A DNA stretch of 64,000 nucleotides from Aquila chrysaetos chrysaetos (GCF_900496995.4 NC_044019.1:5305501-5369500); one strand, 5' to 3'. Shown: positions 37,001 to 46,100, numbered from the stretch's first letter. Numbers and translations: made by a program. Notes: generated by a model not told the origin, from the letters alone.

Positions 37001-38788
37001 GGCACTCTCTGAGCTGGACAGGAAGACCTCTGACTGGAGAACAGGCTGTTTACAAGCTGTAAAGACAAAGTCCCACTTAGTAGCTCATCCAAGTGGAGAA
37101 GAGATTTTTCTAGAGAATTTTGGGAGGTCTGGCACAGCTGGAGCCAACTTCCAAAAATCGATGTCAGGAATAGCCTTGGGTCCAGGGAGACAAATATGAA
37201 AAGCGCCAGCTTCTGCTGCATCCAGCACTGGGATGGCAGAGCAGGGGAGAGTCTGCGCGTGGGCACTGGTCCCCCACCCGGAGCCCTGTGACCCCCTGAG
37301 GCAGAGGCCGTGCTGCCAGCCCCCTACCATCTGCTCAGCTTCTCCTCCTCCTCCTCTTCCCCCTTCCCACAGCTCACGAGGGCGCGACTTGTGACCTGCT
37401 GGGCAAGATCTACCACAACGGAGAGAGCTTCCAGCCCACCTGCAAGCTGCAGTGCATCTGCATGGACGGGGCCATCGGCTGCATCCCGCTCTGCTCCGAC
37501 GACCTGCGGCTGCCATCCCCCGAGTGCCCCAACCCGCGGCGGGTGAAGTTCCACAATAAGTGCTGCGAAGAGTGGATCTGCGAGGAGGGCAGCGAGGAAA
37601 ACCGCTTCGAAACAGCCATGGCGGGTGAGTGGTGGGCAGATGCGACAGCGCCGGGAGCTGTTTGCTGGGGGATAAGGGTGGATCCAAACTGCCTTTGGAT
37701 CAGGGCCCTAAGTCACGTCTGGTTTGGAACTGGAGGTGACTGTTTACTTGGTGCACCGTGGTGTGGGTACCAAGCGTTGAACTCCAGACCCGTTAAGGTG
37801 AGACTTTAGTGATGCTGCGGGGAGGCTCGCACACCCTCTGGTATCGCAGCAGAGCTGGCTGGAGCTGGGCCGTGGTAGGAAATGGCGCCGTGCTCGCCTG
37901 CGTCCTCCTCCTGCTGAGAGGCTGAGGAGCTCACAGGACGGATCAGACCTTTCTTACTGTTCCTGAAGAGTTAGACCAAGCTGGGAGCAGCCATGGAGCT
38001 GCCACATTTTGTCCCAAGCCCTGAACCTCGCCTTGTGTCTCTTCCGTGTTGCTCAGTTTTCAGGGAGGATCCGGCACACAAGCCGGAGCTGAATAACCTG
38101 CAGGAGAACTGCTTGGTGCAGACCACCGAGTGGAGCGCTTGCTCCAAGAGCTGCGGCATGGGCATCTCTGCCCGAGTAACCAACGACAACCCCCAGTGCC
38201 GCCTGGAGAAGGAGACCCGGCTCTGCATGGTCCGGCCCTGTGACTTCCCCGTGGAGAAAACCAAGGTACTGGGCTTGGGGAGAGGGGACACAGCACCGTG
38301 AATGCCAGGGACAACCTGGTTAGGTACTTGTCAGGCATGAGCCCATCTCAGAGGGTTTGCTCTCTGCTTCCACTTTTTCTGTGTCTTATTGCCCAGTGAC
38401 GGAGATAGAGCACAGGCCTTGGTGGACCTTTCGTCTGATTGTCATGTCCTTGTTAACCCATCTGCTCTCTCCCTAGAAGGGGAAGAAGTGTGTGCGGACC
38501 CCAAAGCCACGCCAGAGCCTCCACTTTGAGTTTTCGGGCTGCACCAGCACCCGTTCCTACCGGCCCAAGTTCTGCGGCAGCTGCACGGACGGCCGCTGCT
38601 GCACCCCGTACGTCACCAGCACCGTGGAAGTGGAGTTCCGCTGCCCCGAGGGGGACTTCTTCCAGCGGAAGATGATGTTCATCAAGGTGTGCTCCTGCCA
38701 CTACGACTGCCCCCGAGACAACGACATCTTTCTGGCCACCTATCACAGGAGGATGATTGGAGACCACGTCAAGACAGAGAGGCAGTAG
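28003..38788 (+). CDS. CCN5: CCN-family matricellular protein, CCN5/WISP2-like, 349 aa, five exons
   Basis: Joined coding exons are 28,003-28,065, 33,241-33,454, 37,373-37,624, 38,057-38,265 and 38,477-38,788. All introns are GT-AG, with phases 0, 1, 1, 0. The product is a secreted, cysteine-rich regulator that, in this family, binds integrins, proteoglycans and growth factors such as BMP, TGF-beta and Wnt partners in the extracellular matrix. Domains: signal peptide (about 1-21), IGFBP (26-92), VWC (99-162), TSP1 (195-238), cystine knot (251-324). I count 38 domain cysteines, the full CCN number. TSP1 and the cystine knot look most like CCN2. The VWC motif [19 protein letters not shown] is close to both CCN2 and CCN5. 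The extended gene structure favours CCN5, since CCN2 spans only about 3 kb. Mammalian CCN5 lacks the cystine knot, so this would be the ancestral full-length form. The alternative is a CCN2 paralogue. Confidence 0.8.
28995..29057 (+). repeat. CR1 LINE 3' tail
   Basis: The phrase 'aaggttggaccagatgatcc' then 'ttgaggtcccttccaacctg' and 'tattctatgattctgtgatt' is a nearly canonical CR1 3' end with two copies of the 8-bp tail unit. It is the best-preserved transposon remnant in the window and the main evidence for a sauropsid genome. It is inserted in intron 1 of the CCN gene in the sense orientation. Confidence 0.9.
29210..29375 (+). repeat. MIR-type SINE relic
   Basis: Ordered MIR phrases are visible: 'gattgctgggagtcatg', 'agctctgccaggctcagcct', 'gggccagtcttcacgtctcc' and 'gtctgtgaaatgggggtaac'. 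The right end decays into 'gtaatatgctgttgtacaat'. It lies in intron 1 of the CCN gene. Confidence 0.65.
30925..31015 (-). repeat. MIR-type SINE relic, reverse
   Basis: On the + strand the segment reads 'gtgggggaaatgaggcacag', then 'gtcacccggcaggtctctgg' and 'gatctgagtccag', which is the reverse complement order of a MIR core ('ctggactcagatc..agctgggtgac..ctgtgcctcatttccc'). It lies in intron 1. Confidence 0.55.
32715..32925 (+). repeat. MIR-type SINE relic
   Basis: The phrases 'gctgtctttgggcaagtcct', 'cctcactttttccatcttca' and an end 'gtgctatgtaaaagctggga' with 'ttactgttaataattactat' follow the MIR core and right end. It is in sense orientation near the end of intron 1, about 0.3 kb before exon 2. 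Confidence 0.65.
33241..33454 (+). CDS. CCN5: CCN exon 2: IGFBP domain
   Basis: Encodes residues 22-92 and the first base of codon 93. Twelve cysteines are present in the IGFBP N-domain arrangement, with the hallmark cluster [17 protein letters not shown] corresponding to the family GCGCCxxC motif. The CARQLGE run and '[11 protein letters not shown]' are typical of CCN1, CCN2 and CCN5. The acceptor is ...CCCTCCAG|GTA, and the donor is TTAG|GTGAGA at 33,455 in phase 1. In CCN proteins this module is needed for growth-factor-related functions but binds IGFs only weakly. Confidence 0.9.
33455..37372 (+). other. CCN intron 2 (3.9 kb)
   Basis: The intron begins GTGAGA and ends with a long pyrimidine tract (TCTCCTCCTCCTCCTCTTCC...) and CACAG. 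It contains a probable CR1 relic near 34,610-34,750 and an A-rich run near 36,263-36,292. Some open frames occur but none resembles a CCN or other known domain. Confidence 0.7.
34610..34750 (+). repeat. Possible CR1 3' fragment, degraded
   Basis: The order 'acaatttactcaggagtgtg', 'gaggagtctccatctcagac' and 'gactggacatccgtctaata' resembles the CR1 3' region ('aatttgcccagggaggtggtggagtctccatcc..ggttggacatc'). Diverged; family assignment is from memory. Confidence 0.4.
37373..37624 (+). CDS. CCN5: CCN exon 3: VWC domain
   Basis: Encodes residues 93-176 and the first base of codon 177. The von Willebrand type C domain spans C99 to C162 with ten cysteines, including the CxCxDGxxGC-like core ([14 protein letters not shown]) and the CCEEWIC end. 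In CCN proteins this module binds BMP and TGF-beta ligands. The linker that follows ([14 protein letters not shown]) is acidic, short and poorly conserved, as expected for the variable hinge between the two halves of CCN proteins. The exon is GC-rich, unlike the introns around it. Donor GCGG|GTGAGT, phase 1. Confidence 0.92.
37625..38056 (+). other. CCN intron 3 (432 bp)
   Basis: A short intron from GTGAGT to ...TGTTGCTCAG. A second AG seven bases further on (TTTTCAG) would shift the frame, so the first acceptor at 38,055-38,056 is the one consistent with the protein. No other feature is visible. Confidence 0.85.
38057..38265 (+). CDS. CCN5: CCN exon 4: TSP1 domain
   Basis: Encodes the rest of codon 177 to residue 246. 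The thrombospondin type 1 repeat runs from C195 to C238 with six cysteines and the hallmark [11 protein letters not shown] motif. The stretch [20 protein letters not shown] and the end LCMVRPCD are strongly CCN2/CCN3-like. In the family this domain binds VEGF, sulfated glycans and integrins. The N-terminal part ([16 protein letters not shown]) belongs to the variable hinge. Donor AAG|GTACTG, phase 0, a slightly weak donor. Confidence 0.92.
38266..38476 (+). other. CCN intron 4 (211 bp)
   Basis: The shortest intron, from GTACTG to ...CTCTCTCCCTAG, phase 0. It separates the TSP1 and cystine-knot modules at the same point as in other CCN genes. Nothing else is visible. Confidence 0.85.
38477..38788 (+). 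CDS. CCN5: CCN exon 5: C-terminal cystine knot and stop
   Basis: Encodes residues 247-349 and the TAG stop at 38,786-38,788. The C-terminal cystine-knot (CTCK) domain has ten cysteines from C251 to C324, with the family motifs [23 protein letters not shown] and [14 protein letters not shown]. In CCN proteins this module mediates dimerisation, heparan sulfate binding and adhesion. It is intact: no stop, frameshift or missing knot cysteine. This matters because mammalian CCN5 ends before this domain. The last residues (HVKTERQ) extend slightly past the usual CCN2 end. Confidence 0.93.
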   Translation, partial: KGKKCVRTPKPRQSLHFEFSGCTSTRSYRPKFCGSCTDGRCCTPYVTSTVEVEFRCPEGDFFQRKMMFIKVCSCHYDCPRDNDIFLATYHRRMIGDHVKTERQ

Positions 38789-40421
38789 CCCTCTCCATGC
38801 CAGATCCACAGGCCAAGGTGTCAAGAGGGCTCTGCAGCGCTTTCGTGGCTGTGTCCCAGGTCAATGCAGCCTCTTCCCCCTCTGTGAGGGGCTGTGCTCT
38901 TCAGAACAGCACCGTTCGCCACCAGTGGTCCCAGTGGCCTTCCTAACAAGCCGAGGTGCGTGGGGGCACAGCCCCATCTGCTCCAGGCTCCTGACCTTCA
39001 CCCGTGGTGGTGCAAAGGTCAGTGAAGGAACCAGAAACAGGCTTGAGCCGCAAACTTGATCCATGTTCCCACTGACCAGATGGGAGAGTGGATCAAAGCC
39101 GCGTGGCTCCAGCCTGTGTCCAGCTGAGAGCACAGCGGGTACGATTCCCCGTGGCCACTGGCCTGCCAAAACCATGCGGCAAACCCAGAGCATGAGACAG
39201 GGGAAGCCCAGGAGGCCTGAGCTAAAGCCGAGCTCTGCGGCCTGCTTTCTAGCAGAGTGGGGCTCTGCTGCGTGTTGATGCAAAGCTTCTCAGTGAGGAA
39301 AGTGGTCCTGGCCCGGTGCTGGGCTTCTGCTGAGCTTTTCAACTATTTTTGGCTAATTCGATCCAACAAGTTGGCAAAAACTCTTCCCCATCCTAGTGCC
39401 CACCTTTCACCCTCCCATGTGCTTTCCTGTCAGCAGCTTTGTTCCAGATCCGTTTGCTCCTAGAGAGGCCGGATCATCTGCTGGGCGACCTGTTCTCCGG
39501 GCAGCTCAAGGCTGGGCTTGCTTTTTTCCCCCATTAAATTCCTTTTAGCCTCGTGTGCCAGCGAGGGTGACGGCGAAGACAAGGAAACAGCCAGTTGTGT
39601 AGTGTCACTGCAGGAGATGGAGTGTGGCTCAGGGCCTCCTCCAGAAGATCTGAGCCCAGGAAGGAGTTTAGAAAAAAGGATTTGGCCAGGCTGTAGCTTT
39701 GCCTCTGGCGCTGGCAGGGCAGTGTTTTTAGTGCTGTGATCAGCATGTCCTATTGTCCCTTTCGGTAAGCTCTTCAGAAATGGCTCTGGGGTGGGAGAGG
39801 GGCTGGACTCCGCCGGCTTGCACATCCACAGTGGGGCTGCAGCTACGTTTCGGCTCTGGAGTCTTTGCTGGTGGGTCACAAGTTGGAGGAATGCAGTTCA
39901 GCTCGGGTCTCCCCAGGGAATTTAAGGCACTGGCAAGAAAAATGCCCGTATTTGTAAATGGAGTTACTGAGGCAGTGGCACGGAAAGCTGCATGGTGCTG
40001 GGGTCTCCAGCACTGGGATTCCCTTCTTCCCAAATCTGTGCAGAGTCTCTCTGCCGTTAACGACGTGCTGATGGCCAGCCCGTAGCTCTGGGAGAGGCCA
40101 CCATCACAGGAGTGGTCCCGTAAGCCCCCAGCCTGGCTGGCACAGCCAGCAGCGATGCAGCCCCGTGCACCTCGGCAGCTCCATGGTGTCTCTGAAGTCT
40201 TACCAGTTGCGTTTAATGTCTGCTGATTTTTAGCAGAAACATCCAGGTAAAGTGCCGGATCTCGTTCCTTAAATCTTCCCGGCCTTTCACTGCTGGAAAT
40301 CATGATGGATTCCTGTCCCGGCCAGGCAGGAGCAGGGGTCACGCTGCAGCACTGAGGCTTTACCCCACCACAACTCCCACCCCAAAGCAGAACCTGATGC
40401 CGGAGGATAATCCCAGCCATC

Positions 40422-40427
40422 AATAAA
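40422..40427 (+). terminator. Proximal polyadenylation signal AATAAA
   Basis: A canonical hexamer in the context 'catcaataaacgctgccc', about 1.6 kb after the stop codon. Use of this site would remove the Pumilio-like element and T-rich tract downstream. Confidence 0.5.
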
Positions 40428-40747
40428 CGCTGCCCTGCAGCTCGTAACTCCGCTGAAATGCCAGCTTGGGGCCTGTGTCTCGTCTCAGCCCCTCTTTTCT
40501 TGCTCTCTCAGCCTGCGGAAGCTCATGAGCCTTCAGCCTCCTGTAATCAATTAGAACTGTAAATAATTTATCTGATGTTGTTTTTTTTTTTTAAAGGCCT
40601 TTGTACAGTTCTTGTATCCTTTTAGTACAACCTCGCTTGGGGCCTTTTCTCCCCTTGCCCTCCAGGTCTGCTCTGAACTTTTTTCTCCTGCCATTTACAC
40701 GGCTTCTGAGTGTAAAACTACGCTGAGGTTGCACTTTACTCAACGCT

Positions 40748-40753
40748 AATAAA
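40748..40753 (+). terminator. Distal polyadenylation signal AATAAA
   Basis: A canonical hexamer in 'gctaataaatatctcttt', followed by T-rich sequence and a GT-containing 'ctctgtgtgagg' about 40 bp later, which could be the downstream element. This is the likeliest main 3' end of the CCN gene, with cleavage near 40,770. Confidence 0.65.
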
Positions 40754-41959
40754 TATCTCTTTATTTTTTATATCCCTGGCAGCATCCCTCTGTGTGAGGC
40801 TCCTGCCCGGCTTCCCCTCCGGCCTTTCCCCAGTGCCACCGGCCTGCTGGGACCAGTGCTGGGATCCTCTGCAAAGCCAATGGCTGGGTGCGGAGAGGAT
40901 GGGGGGTCCACAGGAGAGAGGGGGGGCTGTTCCCCTTCCCGAACAGCAGCGGGGCTGGTGTTGGTGTCTCATGGGCACCTCTGGGAGGGGACACGCAGAG
41001 CCCCCCCCTCGCCTGCTTAAGGACCCAGAAGTCCTTAATACCCGGTTAAAAATAACCCTGGGAACAGATGTGAGCAGAAGTTGGCGATAACGGGGCCAGA
41101 ACGCGAGGGGCTTTGCAGCGGCTTAACAGCTTACGGATTCATCCCCCTCTCATCACATTAGCCAGGGGCTCCCCCCTCTCCCACCCCCGGCATCGCGGTG
41201 GGGGCGAGAGGCTCTTCCTCCCCCCCCCCCGCCAAACCTTCCTCTTCCCCTGGGGAAGGCTTCGGGCTCCCTGGGGAGAGGCAGGTGACCGGGACGACGA
41301 CGACGACACACGGGGGGACAAGCCCCGGTCGAGCGGGAGCTGCGGGGGGGGTCGAGGCGCTGAGCCCGGAGCAGGACCCGTCCCGTCGCTCTCTGGAGGC
41401 CCTGGGCGGGGGGGGGTCCTTGCCGGTGTCCCCAGGGCGGTGGCCGTTAGGTGGCACCAGGCACCTCCCTCCGGGGACACCCCGTCCCCGAGGCAGGGGG
41501 CAGCCCCCTCCCCCGGCCCGGCCCCGGCCACCCAGTGCCACCGCCGGGGCTGGCAGAGAGGGCGGGGGGACCCTTGGTGCTGACGGGGCGGGGGGAACGA
41601 TTCCAGCCCGCCCCCACCTCCGTGGCCGTCCCGGTCCCCCCCCCTCCCCCCTTATCGCCCGCAGCCGCCGCCTGCGCGGCACCGATAGCCCGGGCGTGCC
41701 CCCCGCCTTCTCGGGCAGCCGGAGCCGTGCGGGGACCCGCTGCGGAGGGAGGGGTGGTTGTGTTTTTTCTTCCCCCCCCCCCTAAAAAAAAAAAAGCACC
41801 AAAAAAAGGAGGCGGGTGAAAATGAGCGTAAAGATCTAGAAAAGAGCCGATTCCGCCGGGTTTGGGGGGGGATTTGGGGCTCTGCTGGCTGTGCCGGGCA
41901 CCCAGACACGCCCGGGGGTACCCACGGCCCGGGGGGGGGCCTGGGGGAACCCGCGGGAA

Positions 41960-42240
41960 CACTTTCTCCTTATATGGGGCGGTGACGTCACGGCGGCACT
42001 CGGAGGCCAGCGTTGAGGTCACGCGCCCCCCGCGGGGAGGTGGTGGTGGTGGGGAATCTCCTGGCCCCGCCCCTTCGCCCACCGTGACGCCACACCGTCA
42101 CCTGCCCGCCCCGCCCACTGCAGCGCCGCGCCGCCGGCGGCCCCGCCCCCTCCGCGGCGCTGACGGGCGGTGGCGGCAGCCAGTGGGCGCGGTCGGCGGC
42201 GCGGGGGGGCGGGGCGCGCGCTGACGTCAGCGGGGGCGGG
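41960..42240 (+). promoter_or_regulatory. CRE/CArG/GC-box promoter
   Basis: Sites read directly: a perfect CArG box CCTTATATGG at 41,968-41,977; palindromic cAMP response elements TGACGTCA at 41,983-41,990 and 42,222-42,229; CRE half-sites at 42,085-42,089, 42,096-42,100 (reverse) and 42,161-42,165; several GGGCGG or CCGCCC boxes. There is no TATA box at the expected place. SRF binds CArG boxes and CREB/ATF proteins bind CREs, so induction by calcium, cAMP or serum is a reasonable inference. Direction + is chosen from the splice donor that follows. Confidence 0.7.
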
Positions 42241-42297
42241 GCCTGCGGTGCAGGTGGAGGCAGCGCGGTGCGGAGCGGAGCGGCGGCCCCGGCCCGG
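42235..42297 (+). other. Probable noncoding first exon A
   Basis: The segment following the second CRE ends at a good donor, CCCGG|GTAAGG, with the intron starting at 42,298. No ATG lies in it, so it would be a 5' UTR exon. It contains the 18-mer CGGTGCGGAGCGGAGCGG (42,266-42,283), also found in the second candidate first exon at 61,921. The start is approximate. The downstream gene is not identified; YWHAB is a positional guess from human gene order. Confidence 0.5.
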
Positions 42298-42410
42298 GTA
42301 AGGGTGGGGGGGGGCACGGGGCAGCCGTGGGGTGGGGGGGCTAAAGGGGGGGTCCGGCGTGGTCGTGGGGTGGGGTGAGGTCACAGGGAGTTTTGGGGGG
42401 CCCACAGTGG

Positions 42411-43160
42411 GGTCAGGCCGGTTATGGGGCGGGGGCGGGCTATAGGGGGGTCTGGGTCGCTCTGGTGGGGGGCTGTAGTGAGGTCAGGCTGGCTGTGGGG
42501 TTGGGGCGGCTATGGGGGGATTTGGGGCTCCCTGGAGGGGCCGGTAGTGGGTCAGTCTGGTTATGGGGTGGGGGGTTATAGGAGGATTTGGGGTGCTCTG
42601 GGGGCACGTGGGGGGGTCAGGCTGGTTTGGAGTGCGGAGGTTATGAGGGGACCTGGAGTGCTGTGGGGTGAGGACAGGCTAGGTGTGGGGTGAGGGGAGG
42701 GGGGGGGGTGACTGGGGGCTGGGGGAGCCAGGGGGACCCATAGGGGTCAAGCTAGATGTGAGGTGCTTTAAGGTGCTCTGGGGTTTTGGGGGGGGGGGTT
42801 CAGGCTGGGTGTGGGGGACCCACAGTGAGTGAGGTGTGGGGCAGGGGGGGGGAGGGGGAAATGGGGGGTGTCCTGGGGCTGGGAGAGACCAGGGAGGCAC
42901 CCGCAGGGGGTCAGGAAGCATATGGGGCAGAAGGGGGGATGTGGGGTGCTCTGCGGGGGGGGGGGGGGCAGTGGGGTCAGGCAGGGTGCGGTGTGAGTGT
43001 GGGGAGAATGTGGGGGGGGGGATTGGGTGCACTGGGGCTGTAGCAGGGACCCCGAGTGGGGTTGGGGGGTGTGTGGGGCTGAGGGGGAGGATATGGGGTG
43101 GGGAGGGCTGGGGTGCTCTGGGGGGGGGCAGCGAGGGGGCCCACAGCAGGCTCAGGCTTG
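42411..43160 (+). repeat. Degenerate G-rich minisatellite
   Basis: A unit of roughly 55-100 bp beginning GGTCAGGCTGG or a variant recurs at 42,411, 42,482, 42,551, 42,615, 42,672, 42,745, 42,798, 42,909 and 42,975. Units share blocks such as 'ggttatggggtgggg', 'atttggggtgctctggggg' and 'cccacagtgg'. The G strand is the + (sense) strand, with runs of up to about twelve G. It starts some 110 bp after the first-exon donor. Open frames across it are by-products of composition. Confidence 0.8.
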
Positions 43161-46100
43161 GGAGGTGGAAGGGGGCACAGAGGGCGTGGGGGCCCTGCCC
43201 CACAGCGGGATCCCAACCCTGGGACTGGGGTGTTTTTCCCCCCCGTGGTGTTGTTCCCACTGCTGCAACAGAGGGGAAAAGGTGGGTGCAACCTCGGGGA
43301 GTGGGGGTCCCCCCACCCCCCCCACACCCCGCGGTCACGGCAGCGGCGCTGGTCGTCCCTCCCTGGGAGGTGGCAGCTCCCGCGTTGGCATCTGGGTCCG
43401 GCTGTGATTTCCCGGAGGTGTCCGGTGCTCGCTGGGGTTGCGCTTGAGCCGCAGCCGGCTCAGCCGGAGCTTTGGGGCGGCCACGCTCTGTCCCCTCTCT
43501 CCAAGACGCCGTCTGCGCCTGCTGAGACGGTTTCCAAAGCCGGTGGCGGGGGCCTCCTCCTCCCATCGATACCTGTCCCGGTGCGGATTGATGCCGTGCT
43601 CAACCAAGCAGTGCTAAAAATCTCGCCATCGACTTTTCTGCACCGTTACCCGCTGCGCGGCTGCGGGAGCAGGGGATTTCTTTTGCCACATCCCCTTTCA
43701 GACGGGGTGCTTTGCGCTGACGTTGCGACCAGAGGAGCGTGCAGCGGGACTCGGCGTCCCCGGCGGTTCCTGCAATCTCTTCCCTTCCTGAATTTCGCCC
43801 TCCTGCAGCCGTAGAGGAACGAGGGGTCGGTGAAACCTGCTCGCTAGTCCGTGCTGTGGGCTGCGCCGGGGGGTTCCCCGCTTCCCGGTGGGCTCAGCAG
43901 GTGCCGTGGGGTCCGAGCCGCTGGCCGGAGTTGCAGGGGACAGCGGCTATCTTTAGGGCTGTGTTGCAATGGAGGGGTGTGCCTTGGCTCTGCGCTGCCG
44001 GCAGCCGCCTCCTCACCCGAGGATTGCCTTACGCCGAGGCTCCCGCGTGGGAAAAATAAACATTTGCTTTGCAGTTTGCGGGAGTGGGTGTTGGGGTGCC
44101 CTGTCCTCTGTGGGGTCTGTAGCGGGGCTGTGGGGCTGGCCCCGTCGTGGGGCTGAAGTCTAGGGTCAGGCGGTGTTGGCAGCTGCCTGCAGTGGGGTCG
44201 CTGCCAAGGCTGCTGGCCGGCCCTGCCAGCTCAGGCGGGCAGCGGCTGATGTCAGGCAACGTACGCCCCGTGCGAGGTCAGGCTGCGCAAAGGTGCGTGG
44301 GGCTGCGGTTCGGCGTGGGGTGCACTAACGGCCCCCCCGGCACCCTCACACGTGCCGTGAGACCTGGTGAGCCGGAGCAAATGGCCGGGGATGGGGAAGG
44401 CTGTCGGTGCGAGGAAATCTCTGCTGCCCCGCCAGTGGGGAGCTGCCTTGGGGCGTGGGAACAAGTCAGGTTCTTGCAAGGTGCACCCCAAAACCCTCTT
44501 CATCCATCTGCTGTTCCCTTCCTAAGGCTTTAACGAAGGCACGGACGCGGCTCTGCGAGAGCTGGGGTCAGGGCTGCCGGCGGCGGCGCGCATGCTCCCC
44601 TCCGCGTCCTCTTTCTGCCGGAGTAACCCGGTTAGTCTGTGGGAGTAACTTGCACCCGCGCCAGAGCTTTGGGTGACACGGAGCTGAGGTTCCCTGTTCT
44701 GCCTAATCCTTCCTCCGCAGCCGTTGCCTTGCTCGTGCTAAATGTGCCCGTGGGTGATGCAGCTACGCCGTGCCCGTCCCCGAAAGGAGGCAACAAAAAC
44801 TTGTGGAGCAATTTGTGCCCTCCCAGGTGCGCGGCATCTCTCCGAGCGCCGGGGCGTGCGTAGATGTGGGTCTCCCCCAGCTCGTCGCGGTGCTGGCAGT
44901 CCCTCCTGTTTCTCGCCCGAAGCGGGGCACGTGCCGCTTCTGCGTGTCGTGATGGTAACGGCGAGTCAGCGGCAGCAAAAAGTTCATCCGTGCATCAAAC
45001 TGCTTCCCCGTGGTCGGGCTCAAGCTGTTCTGCAGGCGGCAGGGGCCTCCCCCGTCCCTTCTCTTGGCTTTGCCTTGCGCTTAAGAGAAACTTCAGGCCT
45101 TCTTGAGAGGGTTTGAAACCCTGCCGAGGAGAGAAAGTGCCTTCTCATCCGCGGCGGTGCTGCTCTGACGAGGCTTTCCTCCCGGCACGCAGCCTGGCAG
45201 CTGCTGGAATTGCCTGCAGCCACATCTCTCTGCACCGTGCATCCCCCCTGGACTGGCACGGTCCTTTCGGAGCTGCTGGTGGGTGAAGATTGCTTGGAGG
45301 GTAAGGAAAATATCAGCTGTTCTCTGAGTGGGGGACTCTGAAGTTATGTCTCTAATTTAATGTATAATGGAGCTTTTTCTGAGCTCCGTCTGCAGCCGTT
45401 GCCTGGGGAGGAGAGCAGACTGCAGAGGGTTCCTACCCTGGAGGGCAGATACCCTCCCTTCTCTGCCCAGTGGCGTTTCACCTTTGTGTGTGTTCCCACC
45501 AGCATGAAGAGGCTCGAGGTCGTGGTGGCTGGAAGTTTGGGGTCCACATTGGCTCTTGGCCACGCTGGGTGCTGCGGGTTGGAGGTGTGGGAGCTGTCTG
45601 AGGTGTGATTCAGGTGGGGGGGAGGGACTCGCCCACCATCAGCCTGGAGATCTCTCTCTCAGCAAGCTGCCCAGGAAGGATGGGGATGTGTCAGTTGTCC
45701 CTTTTACACATTTTTCTTCACCTAGTGATTTTGTGCGAGGCTCTGAGTCAGGCTTCGCGGAGAGATGCTCTAGCCAGCTCTCTGTGCTTAGCCTGGGACC
45801 AGCGCTGGGTGTGGGACTGCAGCCGGCGTGTGGGGACGACCCCTCTGAGCAGCCTCGCATGCTGGATGTGCCGCCGAGGCCGTGGTGGGTTTGGTTCGTG
45901 GCTCTTGGGGTCTCTTATGCCGTGAGCACTGGGACTGTGCCGGGCCAGCCCTGGCTGAGCTGGTGGGGACAGCCAGGGTGGGCTCTCTGGGGCTGGTGGG
46001 GTCCATCCGAAGCGGCCAGCCCGTCTGCGTGCTTCTCCCCACTAGAGGCTGCTGACGAACAGAGCATTTTTCTTTCCCTGGCTCTGACAGAGCAGCGGGG

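Larger units (their letters stand above)
38789..40770 (+). other. CCN 3' untranslated region (about 2 kb)
   Basis: The sequence after the stop shows no further coding exon and ends with polyadenylation signals at 40,422 and 40,748. A Pumilio-type element TGTAAATA occurs at 40,558-40,565 between them. Near it is a T-rich tract. An antisense open frame of 227 codons overlaps this region but has no recognisable content and is probably chance. The UTR extent is inferred from the signals. Confidence 0.6.
41150..42400. promoter_or_regulatory. CpG island 1
   Basis: A very GC-rich, CpG-dense stretch begins about 400 bp after the CCN 3' end. It contains long C and G runs, GC boxes and no credible coding exon; the many long open frames on both strands come from the lack of A/T-rich stop codons. 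The core promoter is at its right end (41,960-42,240). A T-C-A homopolymer stack sits at 41,762-41,792. Confidence 0.85.

Noticed and set aside
38063-38063. Alternative acceptor TTTTCAG for CCN exon 4
   Set aside because: Using it would shift the reading frame of the TSP1 exon; the AG at 38,055-38,056 keeps the frame.
39740-40423. 227-codon minus-strand frame antisense to the CCN 3' UTR
   Set aside because: No recognisable domain, no plausible promoter; moderate GC makes such a frame likely by chance.
41158-42082. Overlapping open frames of 120-211 codons on both strands in CpG island 1
   Set aside because: Frames overlap in all phases, are Gly/Pro/Arg/Ala-rich and cover promoter elements. 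This is a composition effect.
42679-43566. 295-codon minus-strand proline-rich open frame
   Set aside because: It lies across the G-rich minisatellite; C-rich codons give Pro/Ser/His runs in any frame. There are no splice or start signals and no domain.
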